Below the pieces are notes generated by a model. It was not told where the DNA came from, did no database searches, and worked only from the letters and a program-made list of their open reading frames with translations. A stretch of 11,114 nucleotides of DNA from Thermopetrobacter sp. (GTDB lineage: Bacteria; Pseudomonadota; Alphaproteobacteria; Rhizobiales; Aestuariivirgaceae). Both the position numbers and the translations under genes were made by a program. Location: the NCBI GenBank assembly GCA_011374735.1, contig DRPD01000259.1:1-11114 (forward strand). The letters run 5' to 3'. Positions 1 through 6,071 of the stretch are shown in pieces (positions within the stretch are counted from its first letter, which is position 1; the number at the start of each line of letters is the position of its first letter).

Positions 1-52
1 AGTGTGGCGCTTGGGGCAGGCAGGGGCGATGGCTGGATTTCCTTCGCCTTTC

Positions 53-182
53 CGTCATTGCCGGCCCCCGTGCCGGCAATCCAGAGGGGCGTTCGGCCTT
101 GCGGCAACGCTGCGGTTTTTTCTCCGGGCAAACCGTAACGCAAGGCCGCTTCTGGATGCCCGGGGCAAGCCCGGGCATGACG
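53..182. repeat. Palindromic MITE-like repeat, copy 1
   Basis: This is the first of two tandem copies of an intergenic element. It begins CGTCATTGCCGGC and ends GCATGACG, so its outer ends are inverted with respect to each other. Nested arms are CCAGA (81-85) with TCTGG (151-155) and a perfect 10-bp pair, CGGCCTTGCG (94-103) with CGCAAGGCCG (139-148), so nearly the whole element can fold into one long hairpin. A shorter hairpin, ATTGCCGGC/GCCGGCAAT, sits in the left arm. Bases 51-157 match 209-315 at 105 of 107 positions. There is no coding potential of its own. Non-autonomous palindromic repeats of this style are common between genes of Alphaproteobacteria; the family name is not known to me. 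Confidence 0.8.
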
Positions 183-210
183 AAGGAGCGAGGGCCGCGC
201 CGCCCCCATC

Positions 211-363
211 CGTCATTGCCGGCCCCCGTGCCGGCAATCCAGAGGGCCGCTCGGCCTTGCGGCAACGCTGCGGTTTTTTCTCCGGGCAAACCGTAACGCA
301 AGGCCGCTTCTGGATCGCCGGGGCCCTGGATCAAGTCCGGGGCAAGCAAGCATGGCGATGACG
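211..363. repeat. Palindromic MITE-like repeat, copy 2
   Basis: The second copy of the element lies 158 bp downstream of the first in the same orientation. The left arm and core are almost identical to copy 1 (differences opposite positions 89 and 92). The inner 10-bp arms recur at 252-261 and 297-306. The right outer arm differs after TCTGGAT (309-315): it is longer and carries a different GC-rich sequence but still ends in GATGACG. The two copies therefore share a core but not the same distal arm. This suggests a copy that recombined with another family member or was rebuilt after duplication. Confidence 0.75.
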
Positions 364-420
364 AACGTATCGTGATTGCTGAGGCCAATCGGGAAGTCCT
401 GGACGTGTGAGCGGTGGCCG

Positions 421-450
421 TTGCGCCGAGCAGCGTGCCGGGGGTATATG
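421..450 (+). promoter_or_regulatory. Weak candidate promoter for the DUF849 gene
   Basis: TTGCGC (421-426) and TATATG (445-450) are separated by 18 bp, 34 bp before the DUF849 ribosome-binding site. Each hexamer is only a partial match to the sigma-70 consensus. Otherwise the stretch between the repeat and the gene (364-489) shows no gene or clear structure. Confidence 0.3.
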
Positions 451-489
451 GCGGCGCGGGTTTCATCATGATGAACGAGGATCTGGCCA

Positions 490-1320
490 GTGGCTGAGAA
501 CGACGTGCTGCTGATGGTGGCGCCGAACGGGGCGCGGCGCACGAAGGAGGATCACCCGGCCCTGCCGATGACGCCTCAGGAACTGGCGGCAGACGCGGCG
601 GCCTGTCTGGAAGCCGGGGCGGCGGCGCTGCATCTGCACGCGCGCGACGCAATAGGCGCGCATTCGCTTCGGCCGGACGATCTTAGCGCCGCCATCGACG
701 CGGTTCGGGCCCGCGTTGGCGAGGACATGGTGATCCAGATGACCACCGAGCAGGCCGGACGTTACGACACCGACCAACAGATCGCGGCGGTGCAGGCGGT
801 GAAGCCGGAAACCGTTTCCGTGGCGCTGCGCGAGATCGTGCCGGACGGCACCGAGGAGAGCCTTCAGCGCGCGGCGGAGTTCTTTCAGTGGCTGCGGGAA
901 GAGCGCATCACCCCGCAGTTCATCCTCTACGCGCCGCAGGAGGTGGCGCGCTTCGTGTGGCTGAAGGGGCTGGGGGTGATCCCCTACGATCATCCGTTCA
1001 TGCTGTTCGTGCTGGGCCGCGACCCTCAGCGCGAAGGCGATCCGGCGGAACTGCTGGAGGTGTTCGTGACGGCGCTCAACGTGATCGAGGCGGAATGGAT
1101 GGCCTGCACCTTCGCCGATGCGCCGGCGGTAATCTTCAAGGCGGCGGTGCTGGGCGGCCATGTGCGGGTGGGCTTCGAGAACACCCTGACGCTGGCCGAC
1201 GGCACGGCGGCGGCGGACAACGCGCAGCTGGTGGCGGAGGCGGCGGACATCCTGCGGCAGGCGGGGCGCGGCCTGATGGACGCCGGCGCGGCGCGCGCGC
1301 TGCTGGCGTCTTGCGGTTAA
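490..1320 (+). CDS. DUF849 / BKACE-family beta-keto acid cleavage enzyme
   Basis: A 276-residue TIM-barrel protein of the BKACE family (founder: Kce, 3-keto-5-aminohexanoate cleavage enzyme). Known members condense a beta-keto acid with acetyl-CoA to give acetoacetate and a new CoA ester, using a divalent metal. Visible motifs are NGA near residue 13, the HLHARD metal site (H48, H50) and GGHVRVGFEN (residues 222-231). The last contains R226 and E230, at the same numbers as Kce's substrate arginine and third metal ligand. The start is GTG: an in-frame stop at 472-474 excludes longer forms, and GAGGA (477-481) is well spaced. No other lysine-fermentation gene or CoA enzyme is adjacent, so the substrate is unknown. 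Compared with my memory of Kce, two acidic active-site positions are amides here (Q143, N231). The family call is firm; the reaction is inferred. Confidence 0.9.
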   Translation: MAENDVLLMVAPNGARRTKEDHPALPMTPQELAADAAACLEAGAAALHLHARDAIGAHSLRPDDLSAAIDAVRARVGEDMVIQMTTEQAGRYDTDQQIAAVQAVKPETVSVALREIVPDGTEESLQRAAEFFQWLREERITPQFILYAPQEVARFVWLKGLGVIPYDHPFMLFVLGRDPQREGDPAELLEVFVTALNVIEAEWMACTFADAPAVIFKAAVLGGHVRVGFENTLTLADGTAAADNAQLVAEAADILRQAGRGLMDAGAARALLASCG

Positions 1321-1338
1321 CCGTCCATCAACCGCACA

Positions 1339-1381
1339 ATTTGAATCACATTTGAATCATCGCCCGGCCGTGGCATGATAT
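1339..1381 (+). promoter_or_regulatory. Phased direct repeat and candidate promoter after DUF849
   Basis: ATTTGAATCA occurs twice (1339-1348 and 1350-1359) with an 11-bp period, about one helical turn, which is a layout typical of a protein-binding site. The second copy supplies TTGAAT (1352-1357). Eighteen bp further lies TGATAT (1376-1381), giving a passable -35/-10 pair reading rightwards. The only thing downstream on this strand before a terminator at 1497 is about 110 bases without a convincing ORF. Confidence 0.3.
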
Positions 1382-1496
1382 GGGCGTTCGCTGACGACGC
1401 CGTCTTTCGGGCATCAGGCGCCAGAAAATCGGGAGAACATTCGGGTCGGGACAGGAGCCGGCCGCCGATGCCGAAGCGGGTGGCGAACACGAGAGA

Positions 1497-1530
1497 GGGG
1501 TGCCGCTGGAGGGGAGTGGCGCCCCTTTCT
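1497..1530 (+). terminator. Intrinsic terminator
   Basis: GGGGTGCCGC (1497-1506) pairs over ten positions, two of them G-U, with GTGGCGCCCC (1516-1525) around a 9-base loop. TTTCTT follows directly. It lies just before the convergent stop codon of the zinc-finger gene. It can end transcription of the DUF849 gene or of a short RNA started near 1388. Confidence 0.7.
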
Positions 1531-1537
1531 TGTTGTC

Positions 1538-1786
1538 TCAGGGCCGGGCCGGGGCGTTGAACAGCGCCTCATGGGGCCGGCATTCGTCTTCGGCCAGTTC
1601 CGGGTTGTAGCGGAAGCGGGTGGAGCAGTAAGGGCACTGGACGGTTTCCGCGTCGCCCATTTCCAGCCAGACGTGCGGGTGATCCATCGGCGGGGTGGCC
1701 CCCATGCAGCCGAAGTGGCGCGCGCCGATCTCGATCTCGGCCACGCCCATGTCGTTGTGAAACAGCGGCGTGAACTCCTTCGCCAT
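1538..1786 (-). CDS. CHCC zinc-finger domain protein (NDUFS6-like)
   Basis: An 82-residue protein of the zf-CHCC family, related to the mitochondrial complex I accessory subunit NDUFS6 and common in Alphaproteobacteria. Probable zinc ligands are C27, a histidine in the DHPH block (H36 or H38), and C51 and C54 in CPYCSTRFRY. The family signature GARHFGCMGATPPMDHPHVW is intact at residues 21-40. Two starts are possible. The ATG at 1786 is chosen because GGAG lies 10 bases upstream, whereas the ATG at 1795 has GGAG only one base away. It is divergent from the alpha/beta hydrolase and convergent with DUF849. A role in respiratory complex I is known for the eukaryotic relative; for the bacterial protein it is inference. 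Confidence 0.88.
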   Translation of the reverse strand: MAKEFTPLFHNDMGVAEIEIGARHFGCMGATPPMDHPHVWLEMGDAETVQCPYCSTRFRYNPELAEDECRPHEALFNAPARP

Positions 1787-1808
1787 GGCCTTCATGCTCC
1801 GAAAATGG

Positions 1809-1837
1809 TTGACGCGCTCGCGTGCAGGGGGGATAGC
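1809..1837 (+). promoter_or_regulatory. Candidate promoter for the alpha/beta hydrolase
   Basis: TTGACG (1809-1814), a five-of-six match to the -35 consensus, is followed after 17 bp by GATAGC (1832-1837), a weak -10. Transcription would start about 15 bases before the hydrolase ATG. The 72-bp gap is shared with the divergent zinc-finger gene, for which I see no clear promoter. Confidence 0.4.
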
Positions 1838-1858
1838 ACAGGAAGAGGGAGGTGGCCA

Positions 1859-2632
1859 ATGCCGTATTTCACCCATCAGGGCCTGCGCATTCATTACGAG
1901 ACGTTCGGCGACGTGACGGCCGGCACGCCGGTGCTTCTGCTGCATGGCTTCGCCTCCTCGGCGCGCATCAACTGGGTTTCGCCATCCTGGACGGAGGCGC
2001 TGACCGCCGCCGGCTTCGCCGTCATCGCGCCGGATCACCGGGGCCACGGGCAGAGCGACAAGCCCCACGATCCGGCCGCCTATTCGCTCGACATCATGGC
2101 GGCCGACGCGCTGGCGCTGATGGATCGTCTGAACGTGCCGGCGGCGCACGTGATGGGCTATTCCATGGGGGCGCGGGTGGCCACGGTGATGGCGCTCGAA
2201 TGGCCCGATCGGGTGCAGCGCCTGATCCTGTCGGGCATGGCCGGCTCGCTGCTCACCGGGGTGGGCAAGTCCGAAGAGATCGCCGCCGCGCTGGAGGCCG
2301 ACGACCCTTCCGCCATCAGCGGCGCGCGCGGCCTGAGCTTCCGCCAGTTCGCCGAGAAGGCGGGCAACGACCTGAAGGCGCTGGCGGCGGTGATGCGGGC
2401 GGAACGGCGCGCCATTGCCCCGGAAGAGCTGCGGCGGCTTGCCATGCCGGTGCTGGTCACGGTGGGCGACGACGACCCCATCGCCGGGCCGCTCGAGCCG
2501 CTCGCACAGGCCATTCCCCATGCCGAAACCTTCGTCATCGAGGGCCGCAACCATATGAACGCGGTGGGCGATGCGCGCCACAAGCGGGTGGTGGTGGAGT
2601 TTCTGCGCTCACAGCCAGATGACGGCCAGTGA
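1859..2632 (+). CDS. Alpha/beta hydrolase
   Basis: A 257-residue alpha/beta-hydrolase-fold enzyme without signal peptide, so probably cytoplasmic. The oxyanion-hole motif is LLLHGF (26-31). The nucleophile elbow is GYSMG with S102. The acid is probably D206 in GDDDPIAGP and the base H232 in GRNHM. The block DHRGHGQSDKP (59-69) is typical of soluble esterases, enol-lactonases and related hydrolases. The start is an ATG six bases after GGGAGG; the open frame continues upstream but lacks comparable start signals and would run through the zinc-finger gene. The substrate cannot be told from the sequence. It is unlikely to be obligately linked to its neighbours, which lie on the other strand on both sides. 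Its last 24 bp overlap the end of the LysE-type gene. Confidence 0.92.
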   Translation: MPYFTHQGLRIHYETFGDVTAGTPVLLLHGFASSARINWVSPSWTEALTAAGFAVIAPDHRGHGQSDKPHDPAAYSLDIMAADALALMDRLNVPAAHVMGYSMGARVATVMALEWPDRVQRLILSGMAGSLLTGVGKSEEIAAALEADDPSAISGARGLSFRQFAEKAGNDLKALAAVMRAERRAIAPEELRRLAMPVLVTVGDDDPIAGPLEPLAQAIPHAETFVIEGRNHMNAVGDARHKRVVVEFLRSQPDDGQ

Positions 2633-3205
2633 GGCCACCATCAGCGCCGCCATGGCGCGATTGAACCACACCAGCTGCCGGGCGTTCAGCAACTTGCCGG
2701 CGCCGACGCCGAGCAGCGTCCAGGCGCTGGTGCTGAGCACCGATACGGCGACCGACAGCAGGGCGATGATGACCAGCGCGGCGAAATAGCTCTGCGCCTG
2801 GGCGGTATAGACGCCGAGGATGGACAGCACCATGGCCCAGGCCTTCGGGTTGACCCATTGAAAGGCGGCGGCTTCGAGAAAGGTGAGGGGGCGGCCGCGG
2901 GCCGGCTTGTCCCGCCGGCCGTCGCCGGCGGCGGTGGCGATGCGCCAGGCCAGCCACAACAGGTAGGCCGAGCCGGCCCACTTCAGCGCCGTGTGCACCA
3001 CGGGGTAGGCCTCGAAGACGTGCCCCAATCCGAAGCCGACGGCGACGATCATGGCCGGATAGCCAAGGGTGATGCCCAGCATGTGGGGGATGGTGCGCCG
3101 ATAGCCGAAGGTGGCGCCGGAGGCGGCCAGCATCAGGTTGTTCGGCCCCGGCGTGAGCTGGCCGGCCAGGGCGAAGGTCAGATAGGCGAACATCCATTCG
3201 GCCAT
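2609..3205 (-). CDS. LysE/RhtB-family amino-acid exporter, EamB-like
   Basis: A 198-residue inner-membrane protein with about six hydrophobic segments. The family signature LTPGPNNLMLAASGATFGYR lies at residues 17-36 and TIPHMLGITLGYP at 38-50. The block WAGSAYLLWLAWRIAT (76-91) and later FQWVNPKAW (115-123) resemble E. coli EamB (YfiK), an O-acetylserine/cysteine exporter. Length is normal for the family. The start ATG lies 105 bp from the cysE start on the other strand. This divergent pairing with serine acetyltransferase makes O-acetylserine or cysteine a likely substrate, though LysE paralogues with other substrates cannot be excluded by sequence alone. The Shine-Dalgarno is weak (ACGGAAAC). 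Confidence 0.9.
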   Translation of the reverse strand: MAEWMFAYLTFALAGQLTPGPNNLMLAASGATFGYRRTIPHMLGITLGYPAMIVAVGFGLGHVFEAYPVVHTALKWAGSAYLLWLAWRIATAAGDGRRDKPARGRPLTFLEAAAFQWVNPKAWAMVLSILGVYTAQAQSYFAALVIIALLSVAVSVLSTSAWTLLGVGAGKLLNARQLVWFNRAMAALMVASLAVIWL

Positions 3206-3248
3206 GGCGGGTTTCCGTCCGGTGGGTGATCGGTCGGCGTAACCATGA

Positions 3249-3277
3249 TTGAACCACAAGGTTTTGCAACATAAACT
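3249..3277 (+). promoter_or_regulatory. Candidate cysE promoter
   Basis: TTGAAC (3249-3254) and TAAACT (3272-3277) are spaced by 17 bp, each a four-of-six match to consensus. They lie in a locally AT-rich patch of the cysE/LysE divergent region (3206-3310). A start around 3284 would leave a leader of about 27 bases with GGGAG at 3299-3303. Confidence 0.4.
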
Positions 3278-3310
3278 TTGAGCGGATACTGGCGGAATGG
3301 GAGACACGAC

Positions 3311-4147
3311 ATGAGCGAAGCGGCACAACGGGACGTCCGCGCCCTCGATCCGGTCTGGCGCCGGATCCGCAAGGAGGCGGAGGAGATCATCGCCAACGAC
3401 GCTTCGCTTGGCGGCTTCATCCATGCGGCGGTGCTCAATCACGCCCGCTTCGGCCACGCCATCGGCCACCGGCTGGCCATGACCCTGGCCAACCACGACA
3501 TCAACGCGGAGCTGATCGTGCAGGCCTATACCGCGGCGCTCAAGGCCGATCCGGCGATCGGCCGGGCGGCGCGGGCCGACATCCTGGCGGTGCATGAGCG
3601 CGACCCGGCCTGCGAGCGGCTGATCGAGCCGTTTCTCTATTTCAAGGGCTTTCAGGCCCTGCAGGCCCACCGGCTGGCCCATGCGCTGTGGAACATCGGG
3701 CGCAGGGACTTCGCGCTGTTCCTGCAATCGCGCGCCTCGCAGGTGTTCAGCGTCGATATCCACCCGGCGGCGAAGATGGGCCAGGGGATCATGATCGACC
3801 ACGCCCACGCCATCGTCATCGGCGAGACGGCGGTGGTGGAGGACAACGTCTCCATCCTGCAGGACGTGACGCTGGGCGGCACCGGCAAGGAGGACGGCGA
3901 CCGTCATCCGAAGATCCGCGAGGGGGTGCTGCTGGGGGCGGGCTGCAAGGTGCTGGGCAACATCGAGGTGGGCCGCTGTTCGAAGGTGGCTTCCGGCTCC
4001 GTGGTGCTGAAGGACGTGCCGGAGAAGTCGGTGGTGGCCGGCGTGCCGGCGCGGGTGGTCGGCAAGGCGGAGTGCGCCTGCGAGGAGACGGAAGCGCCGG
4101 CCAGGGTGATGGATCACCGCCTGAACGGCGATGACGAGGACGCTTGA
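3311..4147 (+). CDS. cysE: Serine O-acetyltransferase
   Basis: Serine acetyltransferase makes O-acetylserine from serine and acetyl-CoA, the first step of cysteine biosynthesis in the cytoplasm. The 278-residue protein has the N-terminal alpha-helical SAT domain (about 10-115), including FKGFQALQAHRLAH, and a left-handed beta-helix with hexapeptide repeats (about 145-250). The catalytic pair matches E. coli D143/H158 in spacing: D149 in SVDIHP and H164 in MIDHAH. The blocks GGTGKEDGDRHPKI (189-202) and AGVPARVVGK (243-252) are typical. The ATG at 3311 follows GGGAG with a 7-base gap; an upstream in-frame TTG has no ribosome-binding site. The C-terminus ends in Asp-Ala, not in the isoleucine that in many CysE proteins docks into the CysK active site. 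Confidence 0.96.
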   Translation: MSEAAQRDVRALDPVWRRIRKEAEEIIANDASLGGFIHAAVLNHARFGHAIGHRLAMTLANHDINAELIVQAYTAALKADPAIGRAARADILAVHERDPACERLIEPFLYFKGFQALQAHRLAHALWNIGRRDFALFLQSRASQVFSVDIHPAAKMGQGIMIDHAHAIVIGETAVVEDNVSILQDVTLGGTGKEDGDRHPKIREGVLLGAGCKVLGNIEVGRCSKVASGSVVLKDVPEKSVVAGVPARVVGKAECACEETEAPARVMDHRLNGDDEDA

Positions 4148-4210
4148 GTTGCGCCGCCGGGCGCGCTATGCCGGGTCATCGCAACCATCTTTTTGAAGGA
4201 TTCGCCGCCC

Positions 4211-4429
4211 GTGACGCCACAGGAAATCGACAAGCTGACCCGCTACTTGCAGAAACTGTTCGGCAACCCGGCCCTGCAGGTGCGCAAGCGCCCGCAGAAG
4301 GACGATTCGGCGGAGGTGTATCTGGGCGAGGAGTTCATCGGCGTGCTGTTCCGCGACGATGAAGACCCGGACGATCTGTCCTACAATTTCCAGATGGCCA
4401 TTCTCGATTACGACCTGCAGGATGTGTGA
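4211..4429 (+). CDS. DUF3126 family protein
   Basis: A 72-residue acidic protein matching the alphaproteobacterial DUF3126 family, of unknown function. The conserved core is KLTRYLQKLFGNP (8-20), then DDSAEVYLGEEFIGVLF and the C-terminal SYNFQMAILDYDL. The start is taken as the GTG at 4211, ten bases after AAGGA (4196-4200). This gives the length expected of the family, whereas the in-frame TTG at 4193 would place that AAGGA inside the gene. It sits 63 bp after cysE on the same strand and could be co-transcribed. No signal peptide or membrane segment is visible. Confidence 0.85.
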   Translation: MTPQEIDKLTRYLQKLFGNPALQVRKRPQKDDSAEVYLGEEFIGVLFRDDEDPDDLSYNFQMAILDYDLQDV

Positions 4430-4436
4430 CCTGAAA

Positions 4437-4470
4437 CCTGAAACCAGAAGCCGGAAGCCGGAGTTTCAGG
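4437..4470. repeat. Inverted repeat between convergent genes
   Basis: CCTGAAAC (4437-4444) is a perfect inverted match to GTTTCAGG (4463-4470) around an 18-base loop. The sequence also contains short tandem repeats (CTGAAAC twice, AGCCGGA twice). It lies between the DUF3126 stop and the convergent xthA stop. There is no T tract, so a role as terminator is only possible. Confidence 0.45.
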
Positions 4471-4539
4471 TGCCGCCCGGTGCCGTGAAAAGATGCGCGT
4501 CACCCTGATGCAAATCGCGATGGGCGCGGCGGATTGACC

Positions 4540-5319
4540 CTAAATATCCAGCGTCACCAGCACCGGCACGTGATCGGAGGGTTTTTCCCAGCCACGCACC
4601 TGTTTGTCGATGCGCGCTTGCGTCAGCCGGTCGGCGGCCTGCGGCGAGAGCAGGGCGAAGTCGATGCGGATGCCGTCGTTCCTGCGCCAGGCGCCGCCGG
4701 TGTAGTCCCAGAAGGTGTAAAGCCCGTCTTCGGCATTGAACGCGCGCACCGCATCGACCAGGCCGAGATTGAGCAAACGGCGGAAGGCGGCGCGCGATTC
4801 GGGGCGGAACAGGGCGTCGCCCTCCCACTTGGCCGGATCGGCGGCGTCGGCCGGGGAGGGGATGATGTTGTAGTCGCCGCCCAGCACCAGCGGCTCCTCC
4901 AGCCGCAGCAGGGCGCGGGCGTGGGCCGTGAAATCGGTCAGCCAGTCCAGCTTGTAGGGGAACTTCTCGCTGTCCACCGGGTTGCCGTTGGGGGCGTAGA
5001 TGGAGGCGACGCGCACCACCTTCCCGCCGGCCGGGATCACCGCCTCGATGTAGCGGGCCTGATCGTCGTCGCGTTCGGGCAGGCCGCGCACGATGTCCTC
5101 CGGCGGCGTCTTGGAGAGGATGGCGACGCCGTTGAAGCCCTTCTGGCCGTGGGTGGCGACGTTGTAGCCCAGATCGGCGAACTCCAGGGCCGGGAACGCC
5201 TCGTCGGCGCACTTCAGCTCCTGCAGCAGCAGCACGTCGGGCCGCACGTCCTTCACCCAGGCCAGCACCACCGGCAGGCGGGCGCGGATGCCGTTGATGT
5301 TCCAGGTGGCGATCAGCAT
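4540..5319 (-). CDS. xthA: Exodeoxyribonuclease III
   Basis: A 259-residue AP endonuclease/3'-5' exonuclease of the EEP fold, which acts in base-excision repair at abasic sites. Active-site motifs are in order: N8 in ATWNINGIR, E34 in LLQELK, Y108 in SIYAPNG, D149 and N151 in GGDYN, D220 in IRIDF, and D249-H250 in PSDHVP. Length is usual for bacterial ExoIII. The start ATATG-type methionine before LIATWNING (5319) fits the family; a TTG at 5355 overlapping the DUF1638 stop would add 12 unconserved residues. The Shine-Dalgarno is poor. It follows DUF1638 by 32 bp on the same strand and is probably the last gene of that transcript, with no evident functional link. Confidence 0.95.
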   Translation of the reverse strand: MLIATWNINGIRARLPVVLAWVKDVRPDVLLLQELKCADEAFPALEFADLGYNVATHGQKGFNGVAILSKTPPEDIVRGLPERDDDQARYIEAVIPAGGKVVRVASIYAPNGNPVDSEKFPYKLDWLTDFTAHARALLRLEEPLVLGGDYNIIPSPADAADPAKWEGDALFRPESRAAFRRLLNLGLVDAVRAFNAEDGLYTFWDYTGGAWRRNDGIRIDFALLSPQAADRLTQARIDKQVRGWEKPSDHVPVLVTLDI

Positions 5320-5351
5320 GGCCGTCTTGCTCGCCCGCTGAAGCGGCGTTG

Positions 5352-6071
5352 TCAAGCGCGTTGACGCAGCGCGGTTTCAAGATCGCCGTAGCCGACGCGG
5401 CGGTGCTCGAAGGCCAGCTTGAGCCGTTGCGCAGCCTCTCGCGCCTTCTGAAGCAGCGCCGGATCGTCCGACTGGGCCAGATAGACCAGCTTCTCGTAGT
5501 TGCCGAAGTAGTCGCCCAGCAGCTCCGGATGCCTGTCCAGCATCATGCCCTTCCAGATCAGGGTGTCGAAATGCCGCGCCAGATAATCGGTGAGGAAATA
5601 GCTGCGCGCGTCCGCTTCCAGCCGTTTCTCGAACGCCTCGAGGCCGGAGAGGAAGGCGTAGCAGTGCGCGCCGGGCAGGCGCTCGATGCCTTCCTCGGCC
5701 AGCACCGCGTCCAGCCCGCCGCCGGTGCCGCAATCGCCATAGGCCACGAGGATGTTCTCATAGCCTTCGGCCCTGGCCTGCCGGATGCGGGCGCGCACGC
5801 CTGCGGGGATGTGCCGCGGCGTGTTGTGCCATTCGGCCGGCAGGCAGTGCAGGTCGAGGCGGTCGGCGCCCAGTTGCGCCTTCAGATGAATGATTTCCTT
5901 CGCCAGCGCGCCGCAGGCGATGACGAGGGTGCGGCCCGCTCCCTTGTCCGACGTGATGGCCAGTTCATCGGCCGGGGACAGGTCGCCCCCGGGGGGCAGG
6001 GCGTGGCGTCTGGCCCTGGCCGCCCGCTCGGCCCGTTTCGCCGCCCGGCCGCCGCGGCGCCGGGCGCTCAT
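5352..6071 (-). CDS. DUF1638 family protein
   Basis: A 239-residue protein of the DUF1638 family. As I recall, its genes repeatedly sit beside corrinoid proteins and B12-dependent methyltransferases in methanogens and Alphaproteobacteria. The first ~46 residues are Arg/Ala-rich and poorly conserved-looking; the domain begins at RTLVIACGALAKEI (47-60). Possible metal or redox residues are C53, C76 with H75 and H82, C114 in YGDCGTGGGLD, and H136-C137 in GAHCYAF. There is no signal peptide. The ATG overlaps the stop of the corrinoid gene as ATGA, implying translational coupling and a shared task. The molecular function is unknown; a role in corrinoid maturation, reactivation or methyl transfer is inference. 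Confidence 0.88.
   Translation of the reverse strand: MSARRRGGRAAKRAERAARARRHALPPGGDLSPADELAITSDKGAGRTLVIACGALAKEIIHLKAQLGADRLDLHCLPAEWHNTPRHIPAGVRARIRQARAEGYENILVAYGDCGTGGGLDAVLAEEGIERLPGAHCYAFLSGLEAFEKRLEADARSYFLTDYLARHFDTLIWKGMMLDRHPELLGDYFGNYEKLVYLAQSDDPALLQKAREAAQRLKLAFEHRRVGYGDLETALRQRA

Noticed and set aside
53..315. CRISPR-like direct repeats
   Set aside because: There are only two copies, over 100 bp each, with self-complementary arms and no spacer pattern.
1571..1858. An N-terminal extension of the alpha/beta hydrolase
   Set aside because: It would overlap the zinc-finger gene on the other strand and shows no family similarity; the ATG at 1859 has an excellent Shine-Dalgarno.
1538..2581. 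A long 347-codon form of the zinc-finger protein
   Set aside because: The upstream part is antisense to the alpha/beta hydrolase; the conserved family sequence begins around the ATG at 1786.
5320..5355. TTG start for xthA overlapping the DUF1638 stop
   Set aside because: The TTGA overlap is tempting, but there is no ribosome-binding site and ExoIII proteins begin at the M-x-I-A-T-W-N block.
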